Positions 34,326-45,898 of a DNA stretch of 64,000 bases are shown here, one piece after another. Source of the stretch: Serpula lacrymans var. lacrymans S7.9 (Eukaryota > Basidiomycota > Agaricomycetes > Boletales > Serpulaceae); the NCBI RefSeq assembly GCF_000218685.1, contig NW_006763297.1:1640249-1704248 (forward strand), written 5' to 3'. The notes under the pieces are model-generated. The model did not search any database. It saw nothing but the letters and a program-made list of their open reading frames with translations, and was not told where the DNA came from. The translations under genes and the position numbers were made by a program. Each line of letters begins with the position of its first letter. Position 1 is the stretch's first letter.

Positions 34326-34551
34326 GCTAACTGTTTGGTCAGACCATTCTTTATTTCTCTCTTCCTTTCGGTCTGACCTCTGTGATTCATTATATAAGGA
34401 GTAGATATTTGATGTATTATTCCTTAGTTTGATATTAGTTTGGATTCACGCTTATGCCAATACTCTCCAATCTCAATACTCTGATCCACCGCCTTCTTCA
34501 AGAACTTGGCCAGACATTTGTTATTGTTATATAGCTTTATATTTGTTGCCT
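34326..34551 (+). repeat. Fragment of another LTR/leader (Ty3 family seen at 57950-58205)
   Basis: Contains TTTCGGTCTGA, a TATATAAGG box and a TTGTTATATAG...TTGTTGCCTGACACA end. These match, loosely and in order, the sequence before the Ty3 pol at 58206. Confidence 0.5.
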
Positions 34552-34776
34552 GACACATGGAAGAGATTGGAGAAGAGCAAAAGCCATAAATTTGGTATCA
34601 ACTCCTAGTTTCATTCTGGAGAGGTGTGAATCAATAGTCCGGATTTTTTGCAATGTGGTCCTGGATAGGTGATATTCCATCCTAGGACAATTTGGTAAAT
34701 TTCTGGAATGATTAGAAGGCAGAGGCAATCTAAAACAAAGGGGACAGTGGTCCCAAATGGCTGTGTGGAAGCCATG

Positions 34777-35188
34777 TGTTACAATACACAATTTTCGGAC
34801 CTTTAAATTTCATTCTCCTCTTAAACTTTCTTCTGTAGTTTTCACACACTGTGCCATGTGGCACTTTCCATTTTGTTCAAACTTCCCCTTCTCGTGCTGC
34901 ACTGCTTTTTCTTATTTTTAGCTACAAGTATCACACACAGTGGAACTGGTCACACGGGCTGTGCCCCATGATATCATCAGCCACTGCCTCTATCAACTGT
35001 ATAGTACATATGTACAAACAACCTGTAGTAGTATATAAACCCCAATAGATCAAGGAGACTCCTCAGCGAGTCCTCCTGTTGTTTACCCACAACAAACTCT
35101 GTCCTATCTAAAGGGTAACCACACCCCTCACTTCTTTACAGCTTTGTCTGAGTTGTGCGCCAGAGTATACAAACTCTTGGTTGTAACA
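34777..35188 (+). repeat. LTR of the TGTTACAATAACAC family (plus orientation)
   Basis: 412 bp from TGTTACAATACACAA to TTGGTTGTAACA. Flanks are CCATG and CCACA, which may be a decayed 5-bp duplication differing by two transitions. Confidence 0.85.
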
Positions 35189-35434
35189 CCACATTGCATT
35201 GGTTATATCACTTAGTTTTGCTTGCATGGTTTTTTGTGGCACCACATGTGTGGAAGATGCCGCAGGCACCTGACAGTTTCAGCACAGCTGTGACAAGTGC
35301 AACTCAGTTTGGATGTCTGATAGAGTGAAATGGGTTTGTCAAATAACTCCTTGGAGCTGGTGAGGTCTCTGGTCCTCATTAGGAGGGCAATGGAGATGTG
35401 GTCCTGGATGATCCCATGTGTCTTTTCATCCTTA

Positions 35435-35575
35435 GCACTGCAGGGCTTTGGCTTATTTAAGCCCCAGCTTATATCCTGAAAACATTCAATTTTAGCTTTT
35501 TCTAACCAATTAAAACCCAGAACTCCCATATTTTCAGGATATAAGCTGGGCTTAAATAAGCCAAAGCCCACAGTG
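35435..35575. mobile_element. MITE-like hairpin element, about 141 bp
   Basis: The ends are inverted repeats of about 45 bp (5' CACTGCAGGGCTTTGGC, 3' complement CACTGTGGGCTTTGGC) with two small gaps. They extend through TTATTTAAGCCC and CAGCTTATATCCTGAAAA. It interrupts copia gag, whose undisturbed homologue shows that only TA is duplicated (35433-35434 and 35576-35577). TA duplications point to the Tc1/mariner/pogo group. No coding capacity. Confidence 0.85.
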
Positions 35576-35632
35576 TAAGTATCCAGGTGATTTCAGGGTC
35601 CTCCAAGGAGGTGGGCTTTCCTGTGCGAGTAA

Positions 35633-35760
35633 TAGAAACATGAGTGTGTAAGCAACAAATTCACTACAGGTGACATGTGAGTCACAACCGTTACATCAAA
35701 CCTCTTCGGCGGAAGACCACGGTGGCTATGCAGCATGTCCCACTTTGTCTTCCAGGCAGT
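35633..35760. other. Junction between copia fragment and P450 A2
   Basis: Only the last ~25 bp before the ATG resemble the A1 upstream region. The TATA box of A1 is not present. Confidence 0.5.
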
Positions 35761-37874
35761 ATGTCTATCGAACCTTTGCTATCTGATATAACAATCCCGC
35801 TTCTGTTGCTCGCCTTTCTAGTTGCCTTTGGTTTTGCGAATGGTTTAATGAAACGCAAGGTTCTCCTACCTCCCGGCCCTCGAGATGTGCCTATGCTGGG
35901 AAGCATACTCGGTTTCGACGCAAACAGCCCCTGGGTTACCTACATGGAATGGTCAACAGTTCACGGTACGAATTAAAAAATACATCTTTCTAAGGACCTT
36001 TGCTTATACGAGGCTTTCCAGGTGATCTAGTCTACTCTCGCCTACTGAATCGGGAGATTATCACTATCAACTCTGAAACAGTAGCCAATGACCTCCTCGA
36101 ACGTCATTCCAATATCTACTCTGACAGGCCACAATATATCACAAATGACATGTGCGTAGTTTTCTTACATATCTAGACAATTACTATTTTTCAAATATGT
36201 CCTTCACTACAGGTGTGGATGGGGGTTCAGTTCAATATTTCTCAATCACGACAATACCTGGCGTTTACATAGGAGAATGTTCCAATAGGCACTTCGAGCG
36301 GATGCAGCTATGACATATCGATTTGTCCAGATACGCAAAGTATATCAGCTACTGGTCAATTTTCTTGAAACACCCGAAGAATATTCTGAACATTTACAAA
36401 CGTAAATATCACGGTGTTGGAGTTTTGTCAATGTTCACAATGGTGCATTTTAGACTGGCTGCGTCTGCCGTCATGGAAGTGACATATGGTTATGACTCGG
36501 CGCCCCGCCATGACGCTTTGGTTGAGGCCGTGGAACGCTCAACGAATATACTTGCCAAGGCACTAAATCCCGAGGGAGCAGCAATCCTCGGCGCATTACC
36601 GTTTTGTAAGCAGTTCATATATATATACGGTTTTATTCATGCTGGTTTGTAGTGCGACACATCCCTGCCTGGTTTCCTGGAGCAAGCTTCAAGCGTAAGA
36701 CGCTTGAGTGTCAACAGCTGACTGTAGGGGTGGTCAAAAATCCCTTCCAATACACAAAGCAGAGTATAGTGTGTTCTTTTCTTTTCATACGTAAAATCTA
36801 TCTTTAAGATCGGGTTAGGCTGCAAGCACAGCAAAGCTATCGATGGTATCCGACTTACTGAGTCGAACGGAGCAAGGGGACTACCATCAAGAACTTGCAA
36901 TCAAACATGCTTCTGCCAGCGCGTTCGCTGGTGAGTATTCCTGATTATAAGCTCTGCATCTCCTAATATGCAATTTCCCAATGGCTGCATCAGAAACTGT
37001 GAGTCTTGGTTCCAATATTCCTTTGATTATACATTAACCACCAAGCTCAGTCCTCTTCGACACTCAACGTTCTCATGCTTGCGATGTTCCTTCACCCTGA
37101 TGTACAACGCAAGGCACAACTAGAGATCGACTCCATAATTGGTCGAGACAGGCTTCCAGACTTCAGTGATAGGCCATCATTGCCTTACGTTGAAGCAGTT
37201 TTTCGTGAGACGCTCAGGTGGCGCCCTGTAGCCCCCCCCTTGGTAAGTAGATTTATCTGCATTCATCTTCCTCAATATATGTATTGTGAGCATGAGCAGG
37301 AATTCCACATGCTACTAAACATGACGATCATTTCGAGGGATATTTTATACCCAAAGGTACGCAATACTTGACTTATTTCCTACTTACCGATCTGATTTGA
37401 AGCAGGAGCAGTTGTGATACCAAATATATGGTTTGTTTCGATGTGTTGTGAACCATTAATGTCCATCGCATCTGACTCCAACGCTCACAGGGCGATGACA
37501 CACAATGAAGACAAGTATCCAGACTCCATCAATTTCAAGCTCGAACGTTTCTCCCCTGATGGAAAGTTGAGTCACGACAACGTTGGCTTTATCTTTGGAT
37601 TTGGAAGGCGAGTTTGCGTAGGCCCTCACATCGCTGATGCATCGTTGTGGGCCAGTTTTGTATCTATATTAGTCACGTTCAGCAAAGATAAACAAAGCAA
37701 TGAAATCGAAGTGACGCCGAAATGGACAGTTGGAATAACTACGTGAGTTTGTTCTGTACTGGTTCCTACGTGGCTATTTAAATTAGCTCATAGCTCCCGT
37801 ATCTGTGTCGCATTGACATTCGGTCAGGGACGAGCCCCAAGAAGCTGTTGCAAATGATTGATTCCCATACGTGA
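35761..37874 (+). pseudogene. Cytochrome P450 A2, pseudogene copy of A1
   Basis: It follows A1 exon by exon. Lesions are TAG at 36286-36288 (CAG in A1) in the C-helix exon, two extra C in the poly-C run at 37231-37240 shifting the frame at the end of the ExxR exon, a 12-bp and a 3-bp in-frame deletion in the last large exon, and an 8-bp deletion at the start of the final exon that shifts the C-terminus. In the heme loop the sequence is CVGPHIAD where A1 has CVGRHIAD. The upstream TATA box is absent. It is not expected to make an active enzyme. Confidence 0.9.
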
Positions 37875-38592
37875 CATAGCAGCCACAATACGAAAATAAA
37901 ACGTTTCACAATCATATCCATTTTTTTCAAATATTCTCCATGTATCGAGCGGAGAGACTGTAAGGTTCTGATAGTCAGACTCAATCAAGGCTCGGTCTCC
38001 TACAGTACTCTGCTGTCGTTCAGCACTCACAGGCAAACCTCACTCGGACGAGATGCACTGCCAGCTCTTTGCAAGCTTTACCCGTGAGAGCCTTTCGAGG
38101 CACACATCTTGGCGCTTCAACGTGTTACAATGTTCTTAGATTGAGCTGATGCAGGTGTAGAATGCTTTAGCCGTATCGAACGCCCGCGCAAATGTAGTCG
38201 GCAACTATTACCGCCAGTATAGCGCTGGTTTCCTATCTGGATAACTCGACATTGTAAGTACTTCATTACGCTTCGCGGGAGTGGCTCAAATCCTCTTGAC
38301 CTATCTGAAGGATATGCATCATCAGCCTTTCGACAGGAGGCTGTATCTGAAGCATAGCGAAAAAGCAGCCGTGATATTCCTGCCATTGCAACGTCAAGTT
38401 TCGTATCAAGAAACAGCATTCCCTATCATTAACTCGCGCTTCGTATGAATCAAACTCCACGTATCAGTGGAAGCCTGTGCCACAAGAATGTGGATGAGAA
38501 ATCTATAATAGTGGCGCTACTCGACTACTCTATTTAAATGGCAGACGGTGTTCGTGAAAATTTTACTATCACTTCTCTTTGGATTCCCTACC
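37875..38592. other. Spacer between P450 A2 and B2
   Basis: Non-coding, homologous to 11895-12621. It carries the TATA-like box 38531-38539. Confidence 0.5.
38531..38539 (+). promoter_or_regulatory. TATA-like box of P450 B2
   Basis: TATTTAAAT about 54 bp before the ATG at 38593. Confidence 0.5.
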
Positions 38593-40768
38593 ATGTCCAC
38601 TGGTCTTGTCCCAGTTCTCTGCTTATTTTCGCTCCTTGTGGTTGGCCTTATTCTTGCAAACCGTCAAATGGCAAGTAAATCACGCATTTTACCACCTGGC
38701 CCTCGCCCGTTGCCTGTGTTGGGCAACATACTTGGGATTAAATTAGCTGAGCCCTGGGTTACCTATATGGAGTGGGCACAAGTTCACGGTACGTTGATTC
38801 AGTTTTCCGTTGCTGTATAGTTCGTGTACTTATATTTGAGCTCGGTCTTTGTTGTACAGGTAATATAATCTACTCTCGCCTACTCAACCAGGAAATTATC
38901 ATCCTCAACTCCGAGAAATTAGCCAGAGACCTTCTCGAGCAGCGTTCTTATAACTACTCTGACCGGCCACAATATCCTACGATCGATCTGTACGTGGCTA
39001 ATGTAGACTTTTGATAATGTATTTGAATCATGACTTCCTTCGTTGACTACTATAGATTTGGGATGACATTCCACTCGGCACTCCTTGCCTATGGCAGCAC
39101 ATGGCGACTACATAGACGACTGTTACATCAGGCATTTCGAACAGAAGCAGCTCTAAAGTATCGACCTATACAATTACGCCGAGTTCACCAGTTCCTTCTC
39201 AATTTACTGGAGGCACCAAAAGAATATGTTGATCACATGAACACGTCAGTACTCCTTAACCGCTGGAATAGCGGGACATCACTATATTAATGTATCATCA
39301 TAGGCTTAGCACGTCTATTATCATGGAAGTGATATATGGTTACAACCCAGCGCCACGCCATGACCCTCTAGTCACGGTTGTGGAGCGTGCATCAGCAACA
39401 CTCACACGAGAGCACACACCCGAGAGAACAGCAGTCATTGGTGCATTGCCGTTTTGTGAGTATTTGACCGCAACTGTATATGTCTCACACCAACGTGCGA
39501 GTACCTAGTGCTACACATTCCCCCCTGGTTTCCCGGAGCAGCCTTCAAGCGCAGTGCCCTCGAGTGTCAAAAGTTGACTGTGGAAATGATTGAAGCTCCT
39601 TTTGAGTACACAAAGCAGAATATTGTGTGCCCTTTTTCTGTTATTTCTCAAGTTCTTGTCTGACATACATTTAGTCGGCAGGGATAGCAATGCCGTGTAT
39701 GCTGTCTGATCTACTAGGCCGTATGAAAGAAGAGGACCCTTCATACGAGCTTGCAATCAAAAATTCCTCTGCCACTGCCTTCTCCGGTAGGTTGTCTGGT
39801 GTGTATGCCTTATGATAACGACTCATCAGCTCTATCTATAGCCGCCGCAGAAACTGTGAGCCAATTTTCATGGATGGCATCAACACATTTTAACGGAAAA
39901 TCTTAGTCTTCTTCAGTGCTCATGGTATTCATGCTCGTGATGCTCCAGAATCCTGATGTACAAAGAAAGGCACAGTTGGAAATCGACGCAGTGGTAGGCC
40001 AAGGTAGACTCCCAGACTTCAGTGACAGGACATCACTGCCTTATGTTGAAGCAGTTTTTCGTGAGACTCTCCGATGGCATCCTGTAGTTCCCCTTGGTGA
40101 GCAACTTTTTTCTTTCAAGTTCTATAAGATCATTTCTCACTTAACTACCCACGATTAGGTATTCCGCATGCTGCCACTAATGATGATATTTTTGAAGGAC
40201 ATTTTATACCAAAGGGTTAGTGTTCTTGAACTCTCACCACGGCACCGTGACATCGATCTAATAGTAAGCTAGGAGCATTAATAGTGCCCAATATATGGTT
40301 CGTACTTATAGCTTCTGGTTTGGTGTAGTCTAGTCAGCTCACTCAAAGCGAACAGGGCAATGGCTCACAATGACGATAAATACCCAGAGCCATACAAATT
40401 TAAACCAGAACGGTTCTTCGCGCTTGATGGAAAGCTTAATGATGACACCGTTGGTCTTGTCTTTGGATTTGGCAGGCGGATTTGCGTAGGCCGTCATATT
40501 GCTGATGCTACAGTATGGGCCGCCATGGTTTCTATCTTAACTGTGTTCAACATCACAAAGGCAAAAGATGATCTCGGTAACGATATTGAAGTCACCCCAA
40601 AATGGACAAATGGAGTGACAATGTGAGTGTTTTCTTCAAGATTTTTCCCCTTCTATGTAGCTGTCCCTGACCTCGAATATCAGCCATCCGATCCCATTTC
40701 CATGTTGTATTGCACCACGAGTACCAGGAATGAGCACTGTAGGTTTGACCGAGATGTTAGACTCCTAA
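38593..40768 (+). CDS. Cytochrome P450 monooxygenase B2
   Basis: Intact duplicate of B1. Twelve exons: 38593-38788, 38860-38989, 39056-39244, 39304-39455, 39509-39624, 39675-39786, 39842-39855 (14 bp), 39907-40096, 40159-40215, 40273-40297, 40356-40622, 40684-40768. The ATG at 38593 aligns with the B1 start; the N-terminus is about six residues shorter. Membrane anchor, PPGPRPLPVLGN, AAAETSSS, ETLR, FKPERF and FGFGRRICVG are present. Most differences from B1 are conservative, with no stop or shift, so B2 looks functional while its neighbour A2 has decayed. Confidence 0.93.
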
Positions 40769-41082
40769 TCTTGAAAGAACACACAATATGCAATCTTTGT
40801 CTTTATCTTTATCTTTTCAAGTTGTATAATAGTGGACCATACTTTGTGGTGTCTTTTACCTTGTGATAATATTTACCCCTGTTCGGAACGGATTAAGATA
40901 CTAATAAAGTCGAGACTCCATTCGATCTCTCGTATACCCGTCGACTCTTCGAGTAAGAGTACGCTCAGAGCAAGGAAGACACGTGTTCCCTTTATATTTA
41001 TAACAAGGAAGTCGTTATAATTACGGATGTTATACAATGCGCTTGAGAGAAGCGCTATCACGAGTAGGCTCTAATCTGACAT
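40769..41082. other. Convergent spacer, P450 B2 / CDC37
   Basis: The first ~240 bp belong to the duplicated block. No further feature. Confidence 0.4.
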
Positions 41083-42722
41083 TCACTCTTCCTCCTCGTC
41101 TTCTTTTCCTGTCTCATCTCTAATCCCTCCGTCTGCAAAGTTCAAAATCCCTCCAATGTCAAGAAGCCTCACGACTTCCTCTGCCTCGTCCACCTGCATC
41201 CCACCAAGCACCTTGTTGACACTATCCAGCTTTCCATCTTGTAGAGCCTTTTGTAACTCCAGACTAAATCCTGAAAACACATCCCACCGCATCTGCAGAG
41301 CCTTTCTCACTTCTTCGATATCCATATTCTCCGTCCCTGGACCCTCTAGACGCAAGTCTTCAGGTGGTGGACCATCGGGAACGTTGAAGCTGATAGTGGT
41401 CTCCGGGTTTTCAGGCACCAGCTGGATTTGTTCCTTTCCAGCATCATCAGAGGCAGCGAGAGAAGCAGAAACACGGGTTTCCAGGTGTGCATAGGTATCT
41501 TCGACGTCTTTCACGAAGACGGCATCCGCACGTTTGTCGCCAGATATCATCCTATGCAACACATTCATCAGCCGTCCCCGCAGATATTTCATGAAGCGTG
41601 CGGAACTCACTTTTTGAAGAACACCCTTACACCATCTACACCAAGCTTATCGCAATACTGCAACAGTAAACTTTGGTGAACACATTGTTTCGCGTATTTC
41701 TTCTGTGCCAATGCCTTTCTTTTCTCTCCGTTGGACTCTGCAGTCATTCCATCGGATTGTGCGCGGAAGGCCGCCACAAGCAAGGCATCAGACGCACCAG
41801 GGACTATCACGTCCCTGTGAGCTTGGATGTACTCCCATGATTTTTCGTATCCGTGGATCGGTAAACGGGAGAATGCCTCAAGTGAAGGTGTAAGTTCAGG
41901 GAGATCTTCGGTTATTTCTTCCTCTGAATCTTCAGATTCAGCGGACGCGGATTTCGAAGGCTTGGACGAGGATGCTTGAGAGGAGGAGGCGGGGTTGAGT
42001 ACTTCATACGTTGTTGCTGTTGTTTTCGTCTTCTTCGGCACCTCAGTTTTGGCGTTTTTGATAGGAGCAGGAGCAGGTAATGGCGGGATATACTAATGGG
42101 AGTAATCGCGACCAGAAAGTGATCGTGAGCAATGTACCTATGAGTAAGATGCTGTATATGAATAACTACATACCTTGGATTCGAAGCCTTCATGTATGTC
42201 TTCACTTGTGATATGCTTTTTCTGCTCTTTCTTTTCCTCTTCAAGATCTTTCTCTAGTTTCTTAGTGTGGTCTTCAAGCTGTTTTAAATGATTTTCGATC
42301 CCAGCATGAAGGACATCCCCAAGTTTGTCGCTGTCCTTGCCCACACCGTTTTTCTTCGCTTCCTCCCAGATTTGGAGTAACAAGCTCAGGATCATAGCGT
42401 CGTAGGTTGGCTGGCCTGGGGCATTTGTCGGTGGCGCATCTGGACTAGGGTTGGTCTGCAATTGCTCGACGAGATTAGAGAAATGAGAAGGGCCCTTTTC
42501 TGAGACACCTGTGGCGATGGAGATGAGGCGAGGTTGGAGGACGCGATTGCATGCGATTTCTGCGCCAAGGGCGACAATGTGATGTTTACGGGCCTCGCGC
42601 TTTTCATGGATATCCCTTTGCTTCCAGTGGATGAGAGAACGCTTGTCAACGTTGGGATGGCCCTCGATGTCAGAATCATCAGAAAGCTCAAGTTGATCCC
42701 ACTTTGAATAGTTGAGAGGCAT
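41083..42722 (-). CDS. CDC37: HSP90 co-chaperone Cdc37
   Basis: Three exons: 42722-42174, 42092-41611, 41551-41083 (introns 81 and 59 bp), encoding 499 residues. The N-terminus MPLNYSKWDQLELSDDSD is the hallmark of Cdc37, with the kinase-binding helix and the CK2-type serine region (DDSD). KRSLIHWKQRDIHEKREAR follows, then a coiled coil rich in Lys/Glu. The middle HSP90-binding domain includes YIQAHRDVIVP and the C-terminal domain includes the RWDVFS region. Cdc37 loads protein kinases onto HSP90 in the cytosol. Length and motifs match fungal homologues. The acidic tail ends DEEEE. No disruption is visible. Confidence 0.96.
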
Positions 42723-43617
42723 GTTGGTGAGCGTCTTGGGGGTTCAGAGCAAGATGTGCAACGAGATAAAGAGCTATATGATGAATCGCACTTGTTGGAT
42801 GAGTGTTTATGGTAAATAGGCGAATGTTCTGGAAGTAAAACCAGAAATGTTAAGAACTCTCACTATCTAATCGACGCCTCGCTTGCGTGCAACACAAACA
42901 CGTTACTACACGTTACTAAACTCAAGTGCACGAAGTTGCCACGAACCACAGTCATGCATAGTATACGTTATGCCAAAATACGTCAGGCACATCTCCTCAG
43001 CTCTCCAAACAACGGGGAAACATATGCAATGCGGGCACGCGACAATTACAAACAAGCAATATGCAAGCCTAGAGTTGGACCAGTGAGAGGACTATCCCCT
43101 GAACGGAACCCATGGTCCTTCAATCATATCATATCAGTTAATGTAACTCTTGAACCTGCATAAGGTCGATCTCTCGTAGGAGCATCGATACGGTGGTTTT
43201 TTGGGCAAAGATTTCGTTTAAAAAGTCAAGGATTTGGGCCGTAAGGTAAGCTACACTTGAAACTCATCACAAATCCAATGATGATTGGCGTAGCACCTTG
43301 CCAATTCTTTAGTTCAGTTTGACAGCTTACGCGGTCTTCGAGCCCACTATAGTATGAGTAGCACTCATGAAGAGTATTTGTTTCACCCTCAGCCAATAAC
43401 GAACTGAAGGCCTACGAGAGGCTGACACGAGGACGATAGACGTACGAGTATGGAAACAAAACCGTCAAGGTCTAGAGCAAGTGTCCAGCCAGCCTGGCAG
43501 TCCTAGACGAGATTTCTTGTATATATTAACCTCGTCTATCCTGCATGTATAATATCCTCCAAGTAAGCCATCATCGCTCTTTAAGAAGTTCAATCATGAC
43601 GTCGTAGTTCAGACACT
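42723..43617. other. Intergenic region upstream of CDC37 and the ORF at 43618
   Basis: No gene is supported. A TATA-like TGTATATATTAA at 43517-43528 lies about 90 bp before the next ORF. Confidence 0.35.
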
Positions 43618-44154
43618 ATGATTTCCAACGCAGACAAGGCCATGCTAAGAGCCGCAGCTAGGAAAGCTGCTACGACCAACAAAATTACCAGGCCCAGCAG
43701 TATTCCTCCCTCTAAGTTGTCGATTCTCTCTGTTACTAGAGACACTCTCATTAGCATCGCAAAGAATGTCTCTAAAGCCGAAGTTCATATTATGCGCTCG
43801 TCAACTCGAAATCGAGACGTCATACCCACTGTGAACACCGAAAGAGTCGTCCGGAAGCCTCGCTCTCAATTGCCTTGCACTCCTGTTTCCTTTTTTTCCC
43901 GAACGATTCGTCCGCCGCTTGCGACCATTCAAAAGAATCCGGTAGAGGTCCAGAACATTCGTGCTCGGGATATCAAGACCCTCGCTAGCCCGAAACCTAC
44001 TCGTCTTCTTACTCCTACCACAGTACCTTTTAAAATTAGGGCTTCCACCGGCTTCAATACCAAGGGTGTAGTGAAAGGGTTTGGCATCGCTCGTCTGTCA
44101 GCCGCCGTCCAGAAACCAAGTCATCTGTTAATTCGTTCCAGAAACCTGTTGTAG
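43618..44154 (+). CDS. Unrecognised basic protein, 178 residues
   Basis: A single uninterrupted frame from ATG 43618 to TAG. The product is strongly basic and Ser/Thr/Pro-rich (KPRSQLPCTP, SRTIRPPLATI), without membrane segments or a known domain. A TATA-like box at 43517-43528 and an intron-free frame of this length favour a real gene. No family is recognised. It could be lineage-specific or an exon of a longer gene continuing to 45047. Confidence 0.45.
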   Translation: MISNADKAMLRAAARKAATTNKITRPSSIPPSKLSILSVTRDTLISIAKNVSKAEVHIMRSSTRNRDVIPTVNTERVVRKPRSQLPCTPVSFFSRTIRPPLATIQKNPVEVQNIRARDIKTLASPKPTRLLTPTTVPFKIRASTGFNTKGVVKGFGIARLSAAVQKPSHLLIRSRNLL

Positions 44155-44352
44155 TCACCAAGCCATCGCACAGAGGATAATCCGACTTAAAGTCAATATA
44201 CCTCTTGGACCTGATCCTTGGATAGCCGGTATAGATGAATATAAGAGATAAGCCCCCATTCTCTCAAGCCATTCTCAAGCATCACGATCCAAGCAGATAA
44301 AGAAAATCCTGCCACTGGTTTACTTTCTTCCCCGTCTTCTCCTACTCAGAAT

Positions 44353-45047
44353 ATGACAGAGGGTGAAGAGAAAATTGTGGTTGTCGTGAAGACCGATGAT
44401 AGGTGTAAAGAAGAAGACTTACAAAAACATGAAGATATACCTGACTCGCTTGAGAGTAGCAGCGATGCCCCTCGCAAAATATACAAAACATCGGCGGTCC
44501 TGCAAAAGGAACAAGCTTCCGCAGCTGGTGTCCACTTAGTGACATCAGTACTGGCGGTCTTCCAAGAAGAAATAGTCACTACAACTGATGTCCACTTAAT
44601 GATACTGGTACCGACCGAAATAAATGAAAATCGACGGTCCTCCAAGGGAGAATGGCCAGCGCAACTGGCGTCCACTTAGCGGTCCCAGTACCAGCCAAAA
44701 TGGATGAAGAGGAAGAGTCTGTTAATATGGCGCAAATGATGGGCTTTGCCTGCTCGCTGTCGGCAACGATAGGACCCCTGAATTCTCTTTATGTCATTTC
44801 CCTCTGTTCGTCTCCCCAGCACGTCCAGTTCGTTGCGCGACGCCACCCCCGAAGCTCTCCCGAAGCTCGCCAACGAACTGTCTGTCACCTCGCTTCTTTC
44901 CCCGTACAATGTCAAGTCTGTTTTAAGGATGGTCAAGACGTTTTTTGTTCAGTCAGGTGCAATGTACTGCTCCGTTCCCCGATCTATCCGTCAGGCTGCC
45001 CAATGCCCCGTTCGCTGAGCCATACGCCGACGACTATAGTAGCCTAG
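44353..45047 (+). CDS. Unrecognised ORFs over a short tandem repeat
   Basis: Two overlapping plus-strand frames (44353-44679 and 44652-45047) share a repeat of roughly 70 bp, present three times between 44493 and 44700. It encodes related peptides (AAGVHLVTSV, TTDVHLMILVP, ATGVHLAVPVP). The third unit is in another frame, so the array has been shifted or is spliced. The N-terminal part is acidic and Lys/Glu-rich. Function unknown, and it may be a decayed gene. Confidence 0.3.
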
Positions 45048-45898
45048 GTAAGGGTACTCCCATCTCAACCGCAGTAGCGCAATGCACGTATTAATATATC
45101 GATCGACTATCATATTGAATTAGGTCAGCAAGGGAGACACTGTGGGCCAAGCAGGGCAGAAGCATCGAGAGAGAATTGATGGTTAGTCGCCTATGATCGG
45201 GAGGGATACAGTATCCTTTATGTAACGTTAGTAGCTACTAGCCTAGCAGTACCTCTAAAAAAGAGCACCGTAATGTTTATTTATTTATTCACGTTCGAAC
45301 ATCTCCTAGGCGAATAGATCTAGAACTGATACATACGCAGAGAACTTCGTCCAATAGTATATTCACTGGTATGGCAGTCTAGTCGTCGGGAAACCGGGAA
45401 GGGGCTGCTATTACTAGGCGGATTTGATAATCCATCACCAAAATATCTAATTGGAAAGCCCTGATCGCTACAAATTTTATCAGGACCACGCATTCATGCA
45501 AGACTGTCGAAACAGACGAGGGTGCTAGTTATGTCACTCCAAATTGAGCAAGAAGGACAAGAAGTACCTTTGTATCTTGCTGAGTGTCATCCGATGCGTA
45601 GTCTTGCCCGAAGTAAATACCAAGTACAATATCGCCGATGGCACGCACGAAAGTTTTAACTTCGAAGGTTGCGGGGGGTTAAGTAATTAACAGCGTATTA
45701 TCATTTGGAGGAGGAATACTGTGGTGTCTCACGAAGACGGTAAGCCTCAGTATCTCCTTTTGTGGAATTTTGCAGCTTTATCGTACAGCCGAGACCATGT
45801 GGATACACAGAAAACCATAAGCGAAAAACTGATTCATTGCGTCTACGGTGGGTGGATAGCGACGTGCCAGCGTGCCCAGGAAAAAACCTCCAGCAACA
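45048..45898. other. Intergenic region
   Basis: No gene seen. A short TTTA-repeat tract (TTTATTTATTTATT) lies near 45277-45290. Confidence 0.35.

Larger units (their letters stand above)
34552..35632 (-). pseudogene. Second copia gag fragment, twice interrupted
   Basis: 34552-34730 matches copia gag near 26270-26450. 35306-35434 and 35576-35632 match the next part (26455-26620), in the same minus orientation. The piece between 34731 and 35305 is inserted DNA that itself contains an LTR (34777-35188). 35435-35575 is a MITE. The rest of the copia copy is missing. Confidence 0.8.
35740..41010. repeat. Segmental duplication, right copy (P450 A2-B2 block)
   Basis: Counterpart of 9725-15043 in the same orientation. 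It begins just before the A2 start codon, so the A promoter was not carried or was lost, and it extends past the B2 stop. Confidence 0.9.

Noticed and set aside
38548..38592. Upstream start for P450 B2 at 38548
   Set aside because: The codon is GTG. The ATG at 38593 aligns with the B1 start and lies at the right distance from the TATA box.
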